This document shows, in pieces, positions 11,911 to 23,934 of a stretch of DNA of 64,000 nucleotides. Both the position numbers and the translations under genes were made by a program. Position 1 is the stretch's first letter. Every line of letters begins with the position of its first letter. The notes beneath the pieces are model-generated. The model did no database searches, was not told the DNA's origin, and worked only from the letters and a program-made list of their open reading frames with translations. This stretch comes from Papio anubis (taxonomy: Eukaryota; Chordata; Mammalia; Primates; Cercopithecidae): positions 81,493,754-81,557,753 of the forward strand of contig NC_044989.1 of assembly GCF_008728515.1 (NCBI RefSeq), read 5' to 3'.

Positions 11911-12617
11911 AAAGAGCAAGACCATGAAGAGGTAATCTCTTTGTAATGTAGGCACAAAGGGAAGCCTTAAATTAAGAATCGATTGGGTGTTACAAAAACT
12001 CTTTAGCCCCAACTTTAAATAGAAGGTAATGCTTTAAGGACTTGAAGAGTGGTAATGTGCTGAGTAAAATCATAATAACAAAAAAAATTCAACTCAGCTC
12101 AACTCTTAACTAGATTTGCTCAATCCTCCACACAAAAGCTAGAAAATAAAGGGGGAAGCCCATTTTGAAGAATGAATAAGATATAACTCAGTCTGTATTA
12201 CCTAACAAAAGGCATATTTTTAACTAAAAATTATGAAACATGCAAATGAATAGAAAAAATTAAAATGTAGTTAAAAGATAAAGTTATCAGTAGAATTAGA
12301 CTATGACACTGATATTTGAATAATCATATAAGAAATATAAATAAAATGTTAAAAATTCTACTGGAAAAGTGTATAATATGAACGAACAGACGGTGAATTT
12401 CAGCAGAGATATAGAAAATATAATAAAATTAAATAAAAATGGTAGAAATGAAAACAGAGTAAGAGAGATAAATAATACCTTCAATAAGCTCATCAATAGA
12501 CTTGACAGCTGAGAAAATAATTAGTGAGTCTCATTGTAGGTCAATGGTTATCATCAAAATTGCATCACCAAGAAAAAAATATTTTAAAAATTAAGAATCC
12601 AAGATATATGAAGCATT

Positions 12618-12636
12618 TGTGTGTGTGTGTGTGTGT
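12618..12636. repeat. (GT)n microsatellite
   Basis: About nine uninterrupted GT units. Confidence 0.95.
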
Positions 12637-12803
12637 TCTAATATCAGTTACTGGAATTTCAGAAGAAAAAGAGAGACAAAGTGAAAGATTTTGGGAAAGA
12701 TAAGAGCAGATAATTTTCTAAAAGTAATGAAAGGCACCAAACAATATATCCAACATCTCAAAATCTCATACAAGATTAAACAGGATAGCTATTCTCTACC
12801 CAA

Positions 12804-12804
12804 A

Positions 12805-12838
<34 letters not shown>

Positions 12839-12850
12839 TATATATATATC
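12804..12850. repeat. (AC)n(GC)(AC)n-(TA)n compound microsatellite
   Basis: An AC run interrupted by gcgcgc and followed by (TA)5. Alternating purine-pyrimidine, so potentially Z-DNA forming. Confidence 0.95.
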
Positions 12851-12953
12851 CTAGTAAAACTCTTGAAAACTAAAGACAAAATTAAATCCTGAAAGTAGTC
12901 TGATTGAAAGTCATATTACATATAAAGAAACAAATACAAGAATTACACCAGGT

Positions 12954-13233
12954 TCTGCTGGGGCAGTGGCTCACACCTGTAATCCCAGCACTTTGGGAAG
13001 CTGAGGTGGGCAGATCACTTGAGGCAGGAGTTTGAGAGCAGCCTGGGCAACGTGATGAAACCCTGTCTCTACTAAAAATACAACAATTAGCTGGGCCTGG
13101 TGGTGCACACCTGTAATCCCAGCTACTTGGGAGGCTGAGGCACAAGAATTGCTTGAACCTGGGAGCTGAGATCATGCCACTGCACTCTGGCCTGGGTGAC
13201 AGAGCAGCAAGACTCTGTCTAACAACATAAAAA
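12954..13233 (+). mobile_element. AluJ/S, sense, with internal deletion
   Basis: An older dimeric Alu with 'gtggctcacacctgtaatcc' in the left arm. The right monomer lacks about 15 bases between 'cttgaacctggga' and 'gctgagatc'. Imperfect target duplication: aagaattacaccagg before, aagaatgataccagg after. Confidence 0.9.
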
Positions 13234-13885
13234 AAGAATGATACCAGGCTTTTTGTTAGAAATTATTATGCAAGTCAGAAGGCAATGCAGTAATGTCTTT
13301 AAAGTGAGAAAATGAGAATAAACTGCTCAACAATATTTTCTATGTAGCAAAAAATCCTTGAAATATAAAGGAGATATAATAACTTTCAGAGAAACAATAG
13401 AGAAAATTTGTTGCCATTATTTCTGTTCTCTACTGAATGTTAAAAGTAAGTTCTCCAGGTGGAATGAAAATGACATCAAAGAAAAACTTTCATCTACACA
13501 AAGAAATAAAGGAGCATTCTAAGTGATATAATTGAAGGCAAATACAACATTATTTACTAAATATTTTAATTGCTCTGAAAGATGGTTGCCTAAAGTAAAA
13601 GAGGTATTAACGGATATTATATTCATAACCTACATAAAAGGTAAGATATATTATGATAATTGTGTCAAAACAGATAAAATGGGCGTAAACTGTTTAATAA
13701 GGTGCTTATACACACAAAATTTTACAATGTTATTTGAAAGTGAACCATGATTATCTGAAGATTTATATTGTAAACCCTGTGGTAATCTACAAAGACATTT
13801 AAAAAATAGATACAAATAATAAGCCAATATTGGAAATAAAATAGAATTATAAAAACAATCCACAACTTCTAATTTTCAGGAAACA

Positions 13886-14090
13886 TAGAAAATACATATA
13901 TATATGTGTGTGTGTATATGTATATATTTGGTTCTTGTTTAACAGTAGAAATAATATATATAATTATATTATATTATACTATATTACTGTTAATTATATA
14001 TTTATTATATTTGTATTATATGTTGTATAATTTATATATTTATTAATTATATAATTATATATTTCTATTATATTATTTCTATTGTTAAAC
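13886..14090. repeat. AT-rich palindrome with (TA)n core
   Basis: Arms at 13,937-13,958 and 14,069-14,090 are reverse complements at 21 of 22 positions. The ~110-bp interior is nearly pure A/T and is itself partly palindromic. A tata/gtgtgt microsatellite lies just to the left (13,896-13,927). The layout resembles a small palindromic AT-rich repeat. Confidence 0.8.
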
Positions 14091-16240
14091 ACAACTAAAA
14101 ACTGTGGACATTATGCATAAAACAAACATAAGAAGACTCCGAATAGTGGAGAGAAGAAGGAAGACCTACCTAGGGACCTTGGAACTCAAGAAATTTCATG
14201 GTGGTGAGTTTTGTGATATGTATTTTTTGCCTCAGATATATTTGAATTAGAGGTGAAGAAGATGGCAACCTGGAAGCAACAATAGTCACAAACAAAAAGA
14301 ACAAAAAAAGCCAATAACATCCTGAAGTCTCTAGCTAAAAGCCCAGAAAAGTGGTAGCCAGGCAAGATGGAAAATACTTAAACAATATTTTCTCTACTCC
14401 AGCCAAGCACTACAGAAAAGTCTATGGCCCCATCTGCATCTGTAACAACAAAAGTCAGATGGGAAGCCTAGGCTTCCACCCTTATGAGACTATAATATAG
14501 TGTTCCTAAACTGCACTGAGGTAGTGTTGGAGAAGTTGGAAGCCAGGACCTTCATTCCTGCTGGGCACTAGCAAACACATGCTTGTAGGTCAGTACTATG
14601 GGAAATGCCTAGGTTTTATCCACACTAAGCAGTAACAAGGGTCACACACCTTCCAAATGGTGTCAAAGGATGCCTAGAGAAGAGTCGGAACTTTCATTGT
14701 CACCTAGCAGTAATGAGGTCAATCGAACACAATCACAGTGCCAGTGGAGATCTCATGGAAAGGCAGAATTCCCACCCTCCTCTCTCAAAAATAATGATGA
14801 AACCTCCTCTTCTCAGGTGTCAACAAGGTCACCTGAGACGCCTGTGGAGAACCTGGTCTTCTCCATTCTTCTGTCAGCAATAAGGTGGCAACCCCCTTCC
14901 ATTGCCAGTGTGGTATCAGAAAAACTCAGCTAAAACAGAAAACATAAATACAACTCTAAATTTTATAAAATAATAGAAAAATGACCAATATTCAATTGAA
15001 ACTCATTCATCATGCCAAGAATCAGCAAGTTTTCAAACTGAATGAGATGGGCAATCAACACATACAAAACTAAGGTGACAGAAATGTGGAATTATATAAT
15101 AAAAATATTAAAGCAGCCATGATAAAAATGCTTCAATAAGCAATTACAAACATGCTTGAAGCAAATAAAAAAAAATAGAGAGTATCAGCAAAGAAACGTA
15201 AAATATCACCAAAAATAGAAAATATGAATAAGAACCAAATGGAAATTTTAAAACTAAAAAAATATTATAACATAAATGAAAAGCTCAGGAGGTAGACCCA
15301 GTAGCAGAATGGAGAGGGAGAGAAAAGAATCAGTGAACTGGAAAATAGAATAATAAAATTAACAATTCTGTATAAAGGAAAAACTAGCCAGGAAAAAAAT
15401 GGATACTGTTTTAGAGACCCATGGGAATATAATGAAAATTCTAGCAAAATTTTGTAATTGGAATAATGGAAGAAGAAGAGAAAAGGTTTGGAACTGAAAA
15501 ACTATTCAAAGAAATATGACTGAAAACTTTCTAAATTTGACAGGAGATATAAAATCTACATATTTAAAAAAAGTGAGCGAATCCCAAATAGAATAAACAC
15601 AAAGAAATCTATACCAAGACACATCATAGTCAAAGTTCTGAAATCTGGAGGTAAAAACAAATTTTTGAAAGCGGTAAGAGGAAAATGACACTTTGCCTAT
15701 AAAGAAAAAACATTTACATGATACCAGATTTCTCTTCAGAAGCCATGGAAGACAGAAGAAAATTCACAATACTTTTCAAGTCCTGAAAGAAAAGAACTGT
15801 CAACACAGACTCCTAAATCTGTAGAAAATATCTTTCAGGAATGAAGAGAAAATTAAAAAAAAAAAATTAAATGAAGAAAGATTAAAATGTGTTACTAGCA
15901 GGCTTACTCTAAAAGAATGGCTAAAGGAAATTCTCCAAACAGATAGGAGGCAATTAAAAAAAAAAAAACTTTGGGATAGTAAGGAAGGAGAAAGTACACA
16001 GTAAGAAAAAAATATGATGCAGAAAGTACACTTTTCTTTGAGTTCTCTAAATTGTTTTAGATGTTTGTAGCCAAAATTATAACACTGTCTAATGTGGCTC
16101 TAAATATATGTAGAAAATATTTAAGATATTACATTATAAACGGAAGAGTAAAGAGATGTGAGGAAGGCAGAATTCCTATACTTCACTCAATCAGGTAGGA
16201 TGATAACTGTAGACTGTGACATGTATACTTCTATGTCATA

Positions 16241-16290
16241 TATATTTATATATAAATGTCATATATATACAATATATATAATTAGATCTA
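16241..16290. repeat. (TA)-rich low-complexity run
   Basis: Repeated 'atatatat' blocks with the motif 'atgtcatatata' occurring twice. Lies in the L1 intergenic part. Confidence 0.7.
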
Positions 16291-17114
16291 GATCAACCAC
16301 TATAAAGCTATAAAAGAGATACACTGAAAACACTATAATTAAATCTAAATGGAATTCAAAAAAGTGTTCAAGTAACTTAGAGAAGGCATAGAAAACAAGA
16401 GTGAAACAAAAAAATAGAGCAAACAGAAGACAAACACACATTAAATATAATCCCTCTACTGAATAACAGGTTTGTTTCAAGTGGGAACAGAAAATGTACT
16501 AAGACAATATCCTGGGCTACAAGACAAACTCAAACAATTCAGACAAAAAGTTGAATAATGTAGAGTGTGTTTCTAGCCACAATGATATCAAGCTAGCAGT
16601 TAAAAATAACAGAAAAACATGCAAATAGTTGGGAAATGGGGAAAAAAATACCACTTCCAAGTAATCGTGGATCCAAGAGGAAGTTGAAATTGATAACCTA
16701 AAATAGTATGGAGTTGAATGAAAATGAAAATGCACCTATATCACAACTTTGGTCACATAGTTAAAGCAGTACTGAGAAAAAATTATAGTGTTAAATATGT
16801 ATATACATTAGAAAAGAGAAAAAAATGAAGTAAAAAATCTAGGCTCTTACATAAGAACTTAGATTTTTTAAAAATCCAAGCAACAGAAAGGAAATTGTAA
16901 AAATCAAAATAGAAATCAATGAAATTGAAAAAATAAAATAGAGAAACTCAGTGAAACGAAAAGCTGGTTCTCTGAAAATAATAGTAAAATTGACTAAGTT
17001 TTAGCATGACTGGAAAAAAAATGAGAAAAAACACAAATAACCAACAGAAGAAAATGTTACAGGAAAATCTCTTTAGACCCTACAGACATCAAAAGGCTAA
17101 TTAAAGAAATTCTG

Positions 17115-17432
17115 GGGCCGGGCACGGTGGCTCAAGCCTGTAATCTCAGCACTTTGGGAGGCCGAGACGGGCGGATCACGAGGTCAGGAGATCGAGACCA
17201 TCCTGGCTAACGTGGTGAAACCCCATCTCTACTAAAAAATTACAAAAAAACTAGCCGGGCGAGGTGGCGGGCGCCTAGAGTCCCAGCTACTCGGGAGGCT
17301 GAGGCAGGAGAATGGTGTAAACCCGAGAGGCGGAGCTTGCAGTGAGCTGAGATCTGGCCACTGCACTCCAGCCTGGGCGACAGAGCGACACTCCGTCTCA
17401 AAAAAACATAAAAAACAAAACAAAACAAAACA
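17115..17432 (+). mobile_element. AluY (AluYR-like), sense
   Basis: Full-length Alu with 'ggctcaagcctgtaat' and 'ggtgtaaacccgagagg', matching the Old World monkey lineage. The tail runs to (caaaa)n. A perfect 12-bp target duplication, aaagaaattctg, lies at 17,103-17,114 and 17,433-17,444, within L1 ORF2. Confidence 0.95.
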
Positions 17433-17560
17433 AAAGAAATTCTGTAAATTTCTGTGAAATAAAAATTTAACAGCATAGATGAATTATACCAATTCCTACA
17501 TAGGCAAAAACTAGCACAACTCATTAATGTGAAATAGGTCATTTAAATAGCCCAAAAACT

Positions 17561-17800
17561 ATTAAAGGCAGAAAACAAGTAAACATATAGAAGGTCAGAA
17601 CAATGTTGTCAATCAATTTCTTCTACTTGACATTTTGCAGAGCATTCTACTATACGAAAGCAAAATAAGTTTTTAATGTGCATATAGGATATTCACGTAG
17701 AGAGACCACCATATTCTGGATCAAAAGTGAAAAAAATACGTTGAAAGTGAAACTATTTTGACACATCATAAATACGATATGGTGGAATTGTGTTAACATG
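17561..17800 (+). mobile_element. L1 ORF2 endonuclease-like scrap, sense
   Basis: Text resembles the end of the L1 endonuclease: 'gagcattctactatacgaaa' near 17,641, then a phrase equivalent to a known 'accatattctgg' block. It is out of order relative to the preceding L1, so it is a separate or rearranged copy. Weak match. Confidence 0.4.
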
Positions 17801-19389
17801 ACCAAAAATGGTTTTAAATACCAGGAAAACAAATAGAGTGAAAAATGTCAAATTCAATATCTTTTTGAAAAATTTAGTGGATTAAATGTTATATTTGGCT
17901 TAATTACATGGATTTTAAGATTCAGTATTTCAAATATTTTTTATAAGAAAAATGAACCATATTTTAAGTGCTGGTAGCCAAAATCTTAAATTTTATAAAA
18001 TGAAGTTGATCCTAGAGACAGAGAATAAAATATCACAGAGTTGGCTTTGGGATGCTTATAATAGGACTATTCCTGAAAAGTTCCACTATGAGCTAAAGAA
18101 AAGCAAACTAAAGCAAGTAAACAACAACAGCAATCACTCGCCCACTATAATCTCCCCATTTATATGGAAGACATTTCAACATTAATGATTTTAAGGTAAG
18201 TGCACTGAAGGAGGCAGTTAGAATAGGACTGTGCAGTTTGGGGTTGTTAGGATTCCATTAGAGCGACTAGAGCACTTAAACTGTCATAAACTCTAGTCAC
18301 TTAGCAGGAGACTAAGGAAAGAAAAGCTAATCTTAAGTGATGGAGTCAAGAGGTTTAAATAATGGATTTCAGGGGATAGTTTGGCCAACAATAGGAACAT
18401 AATCAGAAAACAAGTAAGCTGGGGATCAATTTAAAGAACTTACCCAGCAGTTAGCAGGAAGGGATAAAGCAACATAATGAGGGGATAGACATTGAGGTGT
18501 CAACATCAGTATAATTGGAGTGCCAGTATCACAAATAATTCAACAATAATGAGAAAATATCTGAATAAATAGTACCTGAGCATTTCTTACAATCAGAGAA
18601 AAATAATACTTCAATTTGTAAAAATGTATATAATATCTATAAGTGTCATGTATGGTGAGGTGTCATATATACCAATTAAAGAAAAGTTCAGATCAACAAA
18701 GACAGAAAAGCAGATCACCTTCTGAGGAACATGGTTCAGCAAAGTTGGACTGGTGACTTCCATAGGAGATTGAATATGAAGTCAGTAAATCATATTTTTA
18801 AATGCCTCATGTACATACCCTTTTTAGTTTGATTCCACTTTTATTTAGAGCCAAAAAATTAGATTTGAGGAAACTACTAGCATTGTAGTTGGTTAATAAA
18901 CAATTATTTTTATTTGATATCAATTTTAACCTGAGCTGTGTGTTCTGTTAAATTTCATGGCAGAGTGAAATCCCTTTGAACTCATGACTGTAGAGGTACT
19001 TAAGTTGGGAACAGTGACAAACCAAGGACAGATGTGGTGTGGAGGGAAAGGTGGTGGGTTCAGTATAAATAGATACCATATATACTATGTACACAAAATA
19101 TAGATAATTATATACTAGAGTAGTAGTTCTGGATAAGAGGTCTACAACAGAATCGCCTTGTTATTTTTACTTCTCGTTCAAATAGGGTGAAATATTAGAA
19201 AAGTGAAATTCATGCTGTAAGCATGAAAACAATCTGAATAAAACTATTTTTAAAAATGTATTAATGAGCTGACTGTTTAATGGTGAATACCTCAAGGTCA
19301 AAGCTGTTAAAAGGAAAAAGGGATCCAGATAGATACATAGGTCACTGAAGCTATTTTCCCTCTTGTATATGCTGAAACTGAAGACCACA
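17801..19389. other. Unassigned AT-rich sequence
   Basis: No recognised repeat or gene. A 77-codon frame at 17,952-18,185 and a minus-strand 73-codon frame at 19,167-19,388 have no supporting features. Confidence 0.5.
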
Positions 19390-20204
19390 GAACTTCGATG
19401 TCAGTGGCCTCAGAATTGCAGAGGAAAGGAGGTAAGACCTAGGGCTTATTCAAGTGAAGAGCCCGACAGAATCAAACCCACTCCTGGCACAAAGTTGACC
19501 CTGAAATATAGAACCCTCCATGAAAATGTGGATTAAAAATAAATCTGATATGCTTGACTACTGCTAGGGGATTATTTAAATCAAAACAGAGCCCTGAGTG
19601 AAAGTGAAAAAACCTTTCTCAGAAATAATTCATGATCACATTCTAGACTTCATCTGCATATGAAAACCTAGTCTGCATAACCCTAGTGTCTTAAGGGGCC
19701 TTTGTGGGGGGAAAAAAATCATGTGTCCCGTTGATGTTCTCATGATCTTGGAAAGAGCAAACAAATTTTCTCTCGAAAAACCCATCTTCATCTGGGCAGT
19801 AAAGCTTTCTTACAGACTAAATCCAAGAGCTAGAGCTATGACTTTTTCAGTCAAAAATCACTGATTTTTTATTTTTTCAGTCAAAAAAAAAAAAAAATCA
19901 AGAGAAAAAAACAACTAGGAATTAGAGAACACTGAGCAAACCTAAGGTTTGAATCTTCAGAAGTGTAAATATCAACTGAAGAAAATAACATGAGTTGTTA
20001 AGTACATTTGAATGACTGCAAATATAGGTAAAGATTAAGAAACTAAAAAGTAAAATAATTGAAACTAAAATTAAAAACACAATAAGGTAAAGTTCAGAAA
20101 AAAACGTCTAGGAAGCATAGTGAGAAAGAGATAAAAAGTATAAAAGGAAAGAGTTGAGAGGGAAAACTGGACAAAGGATACAGTTGAAGAAATAATGATT
20201 GAGA
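19390..20204 (+). mobile_element. Ancient L1 (L1M) 5'UTR/ORF1, sense
   Basis: Sense-strand A-rich text leading into ORF1-like sequence, interrupted at 20,206 by an MLT1 piece. A local near-duplication of 'actttttcagtcaaaaa' occurs near 19,840 and 19,873. Confidence 0.5.
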
Positions 20205-20205
20205 A

Positions 20206-20341
20206 CTGTCTTAGTCTGCTCAGGCTGCCATTGCAAAATAGATAGGCTTGGCTGTATAGACAATAAAAATTTATTTCTCACACTTCTGCTATATGGAAGT
20301 CAAAGATCATGGTGCCAGCAATATCTAGTATTTGATAAGGT
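20206..20341 (-). mobile_element. MLT1 (MaLR) LTR fragment, antisense
   Basis: 'cttagtctgctcaggctgcc' at 20,210, followed by 'atttatttctcacacttctg' and 'tggtgccagcaatatctag', is the reverse complement of the 3' end of MLT1 LTRs. Only ~135 bp of the LTR is present. Confidence 0.75.
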
Positions 20342-20990
20342 AAGAAAGAAGAAAGATTTAAAAAAAAATCAGTGCAATTAGCACAAAATTAAACTGATAG
20401 AGATAAATCTAAATGTGGCAGTAAATTATAATAAATGTAAATGAACAAAATGCTTTACTTAAAAGGGAAATATTTTCAGAATAATTTCTTAAAAATCAAA
20501 ATACATGTTACCAGAATAATATGCAAAACCTAAATATGCAAAAAGTTGAAAGAATGAGGAAACATATGCTATGAAATTTATAATCAAATTAAAGCTGACA
20601 TAACTATATTAATAATATATGATACAGACTTTAAGGCAAAAAGCATTACTAGGGAAATAGAGAATCTTTATATACTGATACAGGTTTCAATCTATCAGGA
20701 AGATCATCAATTATAAATCTGTATAACAGCCTCAAAACATATAAAGCAAACACTGACAGAACTAGAGACTAATCAACTAACTTAGTGAGAAATTTAACAC
20801 ACTTCTGTCATTAATTGATAGATAAAATGCTCAAAAAATCAACAAATATATAGAAGAGCTTAAAAAGACATTTTTAATCAATTCTGCAAGGACAAAGCAA
20901 AAAGTTGATGAACTTATTCTTTCTGTAAAACAATGAGCATACAAGCAAGATAACTAAAGTAAACTCTTTAAGAAGTGTGGTGATTAGACA
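20342..20990 (+). mobile_element. Ancient L1 ORF2 endonuclease region, sense
   Basis: Phrases such as 'gctgacataactatattaat' near 20,594 and 'ttctgtcattaattgataga' near 20,803 correspond to the L1 endonuclease region. Heavily decayed. Confidence 0.65.
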
Positions 20991-21019
20991 AAGCCACAGA
21001 ATAAACTGAAAATAGGGAA

Positions 21020-22081
21020 TCTGCTAATCCTAGATAAGACAGCAGGGTCTATATTGTTTTAATTTAGGGTGATTCCCATCCCCCTCCCTATTTCAGTGGC
21101 ACTGTTGCCAAAAGTTGACAGCAACCTAGAAAACAGAGATATCAGACACTTTTGGAGATCTGTTAAAAGTACAATCTCTAGGGCATAGTCAATATTTTAT
21201 CTGAATTTGAGTTCCCTGGGATATTTCTATTCTCAAGAATATGGAGGCTGTTTGATTTTGACTCAGAGCTCAACTCAGCAGAGCAGTCTAACCCTACGGC
21301 ATTTCCAAAACTATAGCAAATGGATGGCAAGCATCAGAGTTGCCCTGAGGCTGCGATTTCACTTGGGGCAAACAAGAGACTATCTGGGAATTGAAAAGGG
21401 AATTTTGGAAAACTAGGTGATCGTAGGGAGCTTTAAAAAGATCTGACACATGCCCGAGAATCTGAAAGTTTGTGTATATGCGCATATACAGAAAAATATA
21501 TGGAAAATAAGAAAGCACCAGCCACTGTCTTACTTAAGGCCTTTAGCAAACAGAAACTAAAAGCTAAGGCTGTTCTGTAAAATGCCTACCTGAAGTTAAA
21601 AGGTATACCTCCTCACGAGAGTCCCATTAGCAAAGAATAGAAGATACACAGGCAAGGCACTTAAACTCTGACAAATGATTGGAACATAATTTAGCTGACC
21701 GCTAAATTATACTGACCCAAATACAACTGTTAGGGAACCAGGCTTTAAAATAAAAACAGTAACTTAAAAAGAAATACTAACTGTGAACTCTGTGGCCACA
21801 CATTGCAGAGAATACAGGATCTAAAATTAATTCAGGAAAGTCTTTAAAGAAATAACAGCAATAAGAAAAAACACCTCAATAACAGAAGTACAAAAGTCTT
21901 ACATCAAAATAGCTTTCTTACATTATCTAGAATGTCCAATTTTTAACAAAATGTACTAGACGTGGAAAAAATAGAAACATAAAACAAACATAAAACGTCA
22001 GCAGAATCTGTGACTGAGGGGGCCTGAATTTTGGATTTAGTAAATAAAGACTTTCGTAAACCAAACATAAAATTCTAAATC
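21020..22081 (+). mobile_element. Ancient L1 5'UTR/ORF1 start (left part), sense
   Basis: Probable L1M 5' region running up to the LTR that begins near 22,082. The stretch after the LTR (22,891 on) continues as ORF1, so the LTR appears to have inserted into one L1. The 5' limit is uncertain. Confidence 0.45.
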
Positions 22082-22890
22082 CTCCAGCTAACTGAATGGT
22101 CCTGTCCTCTTGCCCAAAGCTTTCTAAAATAAACCTGAAACACTAGTTCAGGCCATCATGGGAATGGATGGTTGGACAAGCTTCATTATACATTCCTTCC
22201 TTTGGATTTCAGGCAGAGCTGACCAGCATTAACATTAAAACAGAGACCTCAAGACTCACAAAGCAGGCTTTTTGTAGCAATCAGATACCAATGTGACAGA
22301 TTATGGGCACTGACAGAAATCAAAGTATTTTGTACCAAAATATGTTTCTATGACAGATTTTAAAATGGCCCTGCAAAGCTGTCTCTTGTGATGAAAATTT
22401 ACATTCTTTTCCCTTTCCATGTTTTTTTTTTTTTCCCTGATCCAAGAGAGAATTAACTAAGAGTCTGGCACCTTTTTAGGTCTGGTAAGAGCTCTGAAGC
22501 CTGCTACCTGGAGGCTTTATCTATGTTATAAAACCTTGGTCTCCACAGCCCCTATCTTCACCTAGATATTCCTTTCTATTTATTTCATGTCTTTAGATAA
22601 TAAGACGTTCAACCAATTGCCAATCAGAAAATCTTTGAACCTGCCTATGACCTGGAAGCCCCCTCTTCAAGTTGTCCTACCTTTCTGGACTGAAGTAATG
22701 TACATCCCACATGTGCTGATTGATGTCTTATGTCTCCCTAAAATATGTAAAACCAAGCTGTAGCCTGGCCATCTTAGGTACGTAAGATCTCTTGGGGCTA
22801 TGTCATGGGCCATTGGTCACTCACATTTGGCTCAGAATAAGTCTCTTCAAATCTTTTACAGGGTTAATCTCTTTTCATCAACACTTTACA
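22082..22890 (+). mobile_element. ERV LTR, probably MER21-like
   Basis: About 800 bp of LTR-like text. 'tgtctcttgtgatgaaaatt' near 22,380, 'gaagccccctcttcaagttg' near 22,655 and 'aaaaccaagctgtagcctgg' near 22,751 match a class III (ERVL) LTR pattern I associate with MER21. Ends are approximate and subfamily uncertain. No internal region adjoins it, so it would be a solo LTR. Confidence 0.55.
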
Positions 22891-23934
22891 TTAGCTATTA
22901 GTATGTTAAAATAACTACAGAACAAAATGTACAAAAATTAAAGTGTAACAACTATGTGTAATCAAATACAGAATATAAATAAAGAAATAAAAATTATAAA
23001 AAAGAACCAATTAGAATTTCTGAAGTTGGAAAAAATAATAACTGGAATAGAAAATTCACAATGGAGGCACAAAAATAGATGGAGCTGGTAGAAGAAAAAA
23101 AATCAGCAATCATAAATATATATCAATAGTGAAATTCCAGTCTGAGGAGAAGAATTTTAAAAATGAATATAGGCCGGGAGCGGTGGCTCATGCCTGTAAT
23201 CCCAGCACTTTGGGAGGCCGAGGTGGGCGGATCACCTGAGGTCGGGAGTTCAAGACCAGTCTGACCAACATGGAGAAACCCTGTCTCTACTAAAAATCCA
23301 AAATTAGCTGGGTGTGGTGCCGCATGCCTGTAATCCCAGCTACTCGGGAGGCTGAGGCAGTAGAATCGCTTGAACCCGGAAGGAGGAGGATGTGGTGAGC
23401 CGAGATTGTGTCACTACACTCCAGCCTGGGGAAAGAGAGCAAAACTCCATCTCAAAAAAAAAAAAAAAAAAAAAAAAGTAAAAAATGAATATAAATGAAC
23501 AGTCTCAGAGACCTGTTAGCATCAATAATTTCAACATATGCATAATGAGTATTCTAGAAAAAGAGAACGAGAAAGAATGAAAAGGAGAAAATACTGAGAA
23601 AAAATTTGAGGAAATAATGGCCAAAATCTTCCCAATTTTGGTGAAAAATGTTAATCTTGCTGAAAAATGTCAATCTACAAATTCAAGAAACATGATAAAC
23701 TCTAAGTAGAATAAATGTGATATAATCCATGTTAGACACATCATAGTCATATTTAAATCAGTAATAAAGAGAAAAATCTTAAAAGCAGTAAGAGAATACC
23801 AACTCGTTATATAAGAGTGTTCTCAATATGATTAATCTAATTTCTCATCAGAAAACATGAAGGCCAGAAAAGAATGGAATGCCATATTCAAAGTGCTGAG
23901 AATAAAGACTATCAATTCAGAATTCCATGTCCAA
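22891..23934 (+). mobile_element. Ancient L1 ORF1 region, sense
   Basis: ORF1-type text, including 'gacacatcatagtcatattt' near 23,737 and 'catgaaggccagaaaagaat' near 23,857. It is interrupted by an Alu (23,172). At ~23,935 it jumps directly to ORF2 RT sequence, so the ORF2 endonuclease half is missing. Confidence 0.65.
23172..23480 (+). mobile_element. AluS, sense
   Basis: Full-length Alu with a long A-tail. The target duplication aaaaatgaatata is at 23,159-23,171 and 23,481-23,493. 'cgcttgaacccggaaggagg' shows moderate divergence. Confidence 0.95.

Larger units (their letters stand above)
11700..13880 (+). mobile_element. Ancient L1 (L1M), 5'UTR/ORF1/intergenic to ORF2 start, sense
   Basis: A-rich sense L1 text. 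The intergenic and early part includes 'gttctccaggtggaatgaaa' near 13451 and 'attgtaaaccctgtggtaat' near 13767, typical of the region between ORF1 and ORF2 of L1M elements. An Alu (12,954-13,233) and two microsatellites lie inside it. No intact ORF. The 5' limit is approximate. Confidence 0.65.
14110..17560 (+). mobile_element. Ancient L1 (L1M), 5'UTR through ORF1 into ORF2, sense
   Basis: The order fits a sense L1M: 5'UTR-like text to ~14,940; ORF1 text such as 'gacacatcatagtcaaagtt' near 15,619 and 'gaagccatggaagacagaag' near 15,740; an intergenic part with 'tctaatgtggctctaaatat' near 16,088; then ORF2 endonuclease to RT start, with 'aaagctggttctctgaaaat' near 16,960. All frames are broken. 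An AluY interrupts it at 17,115. Confidence 0.75.
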
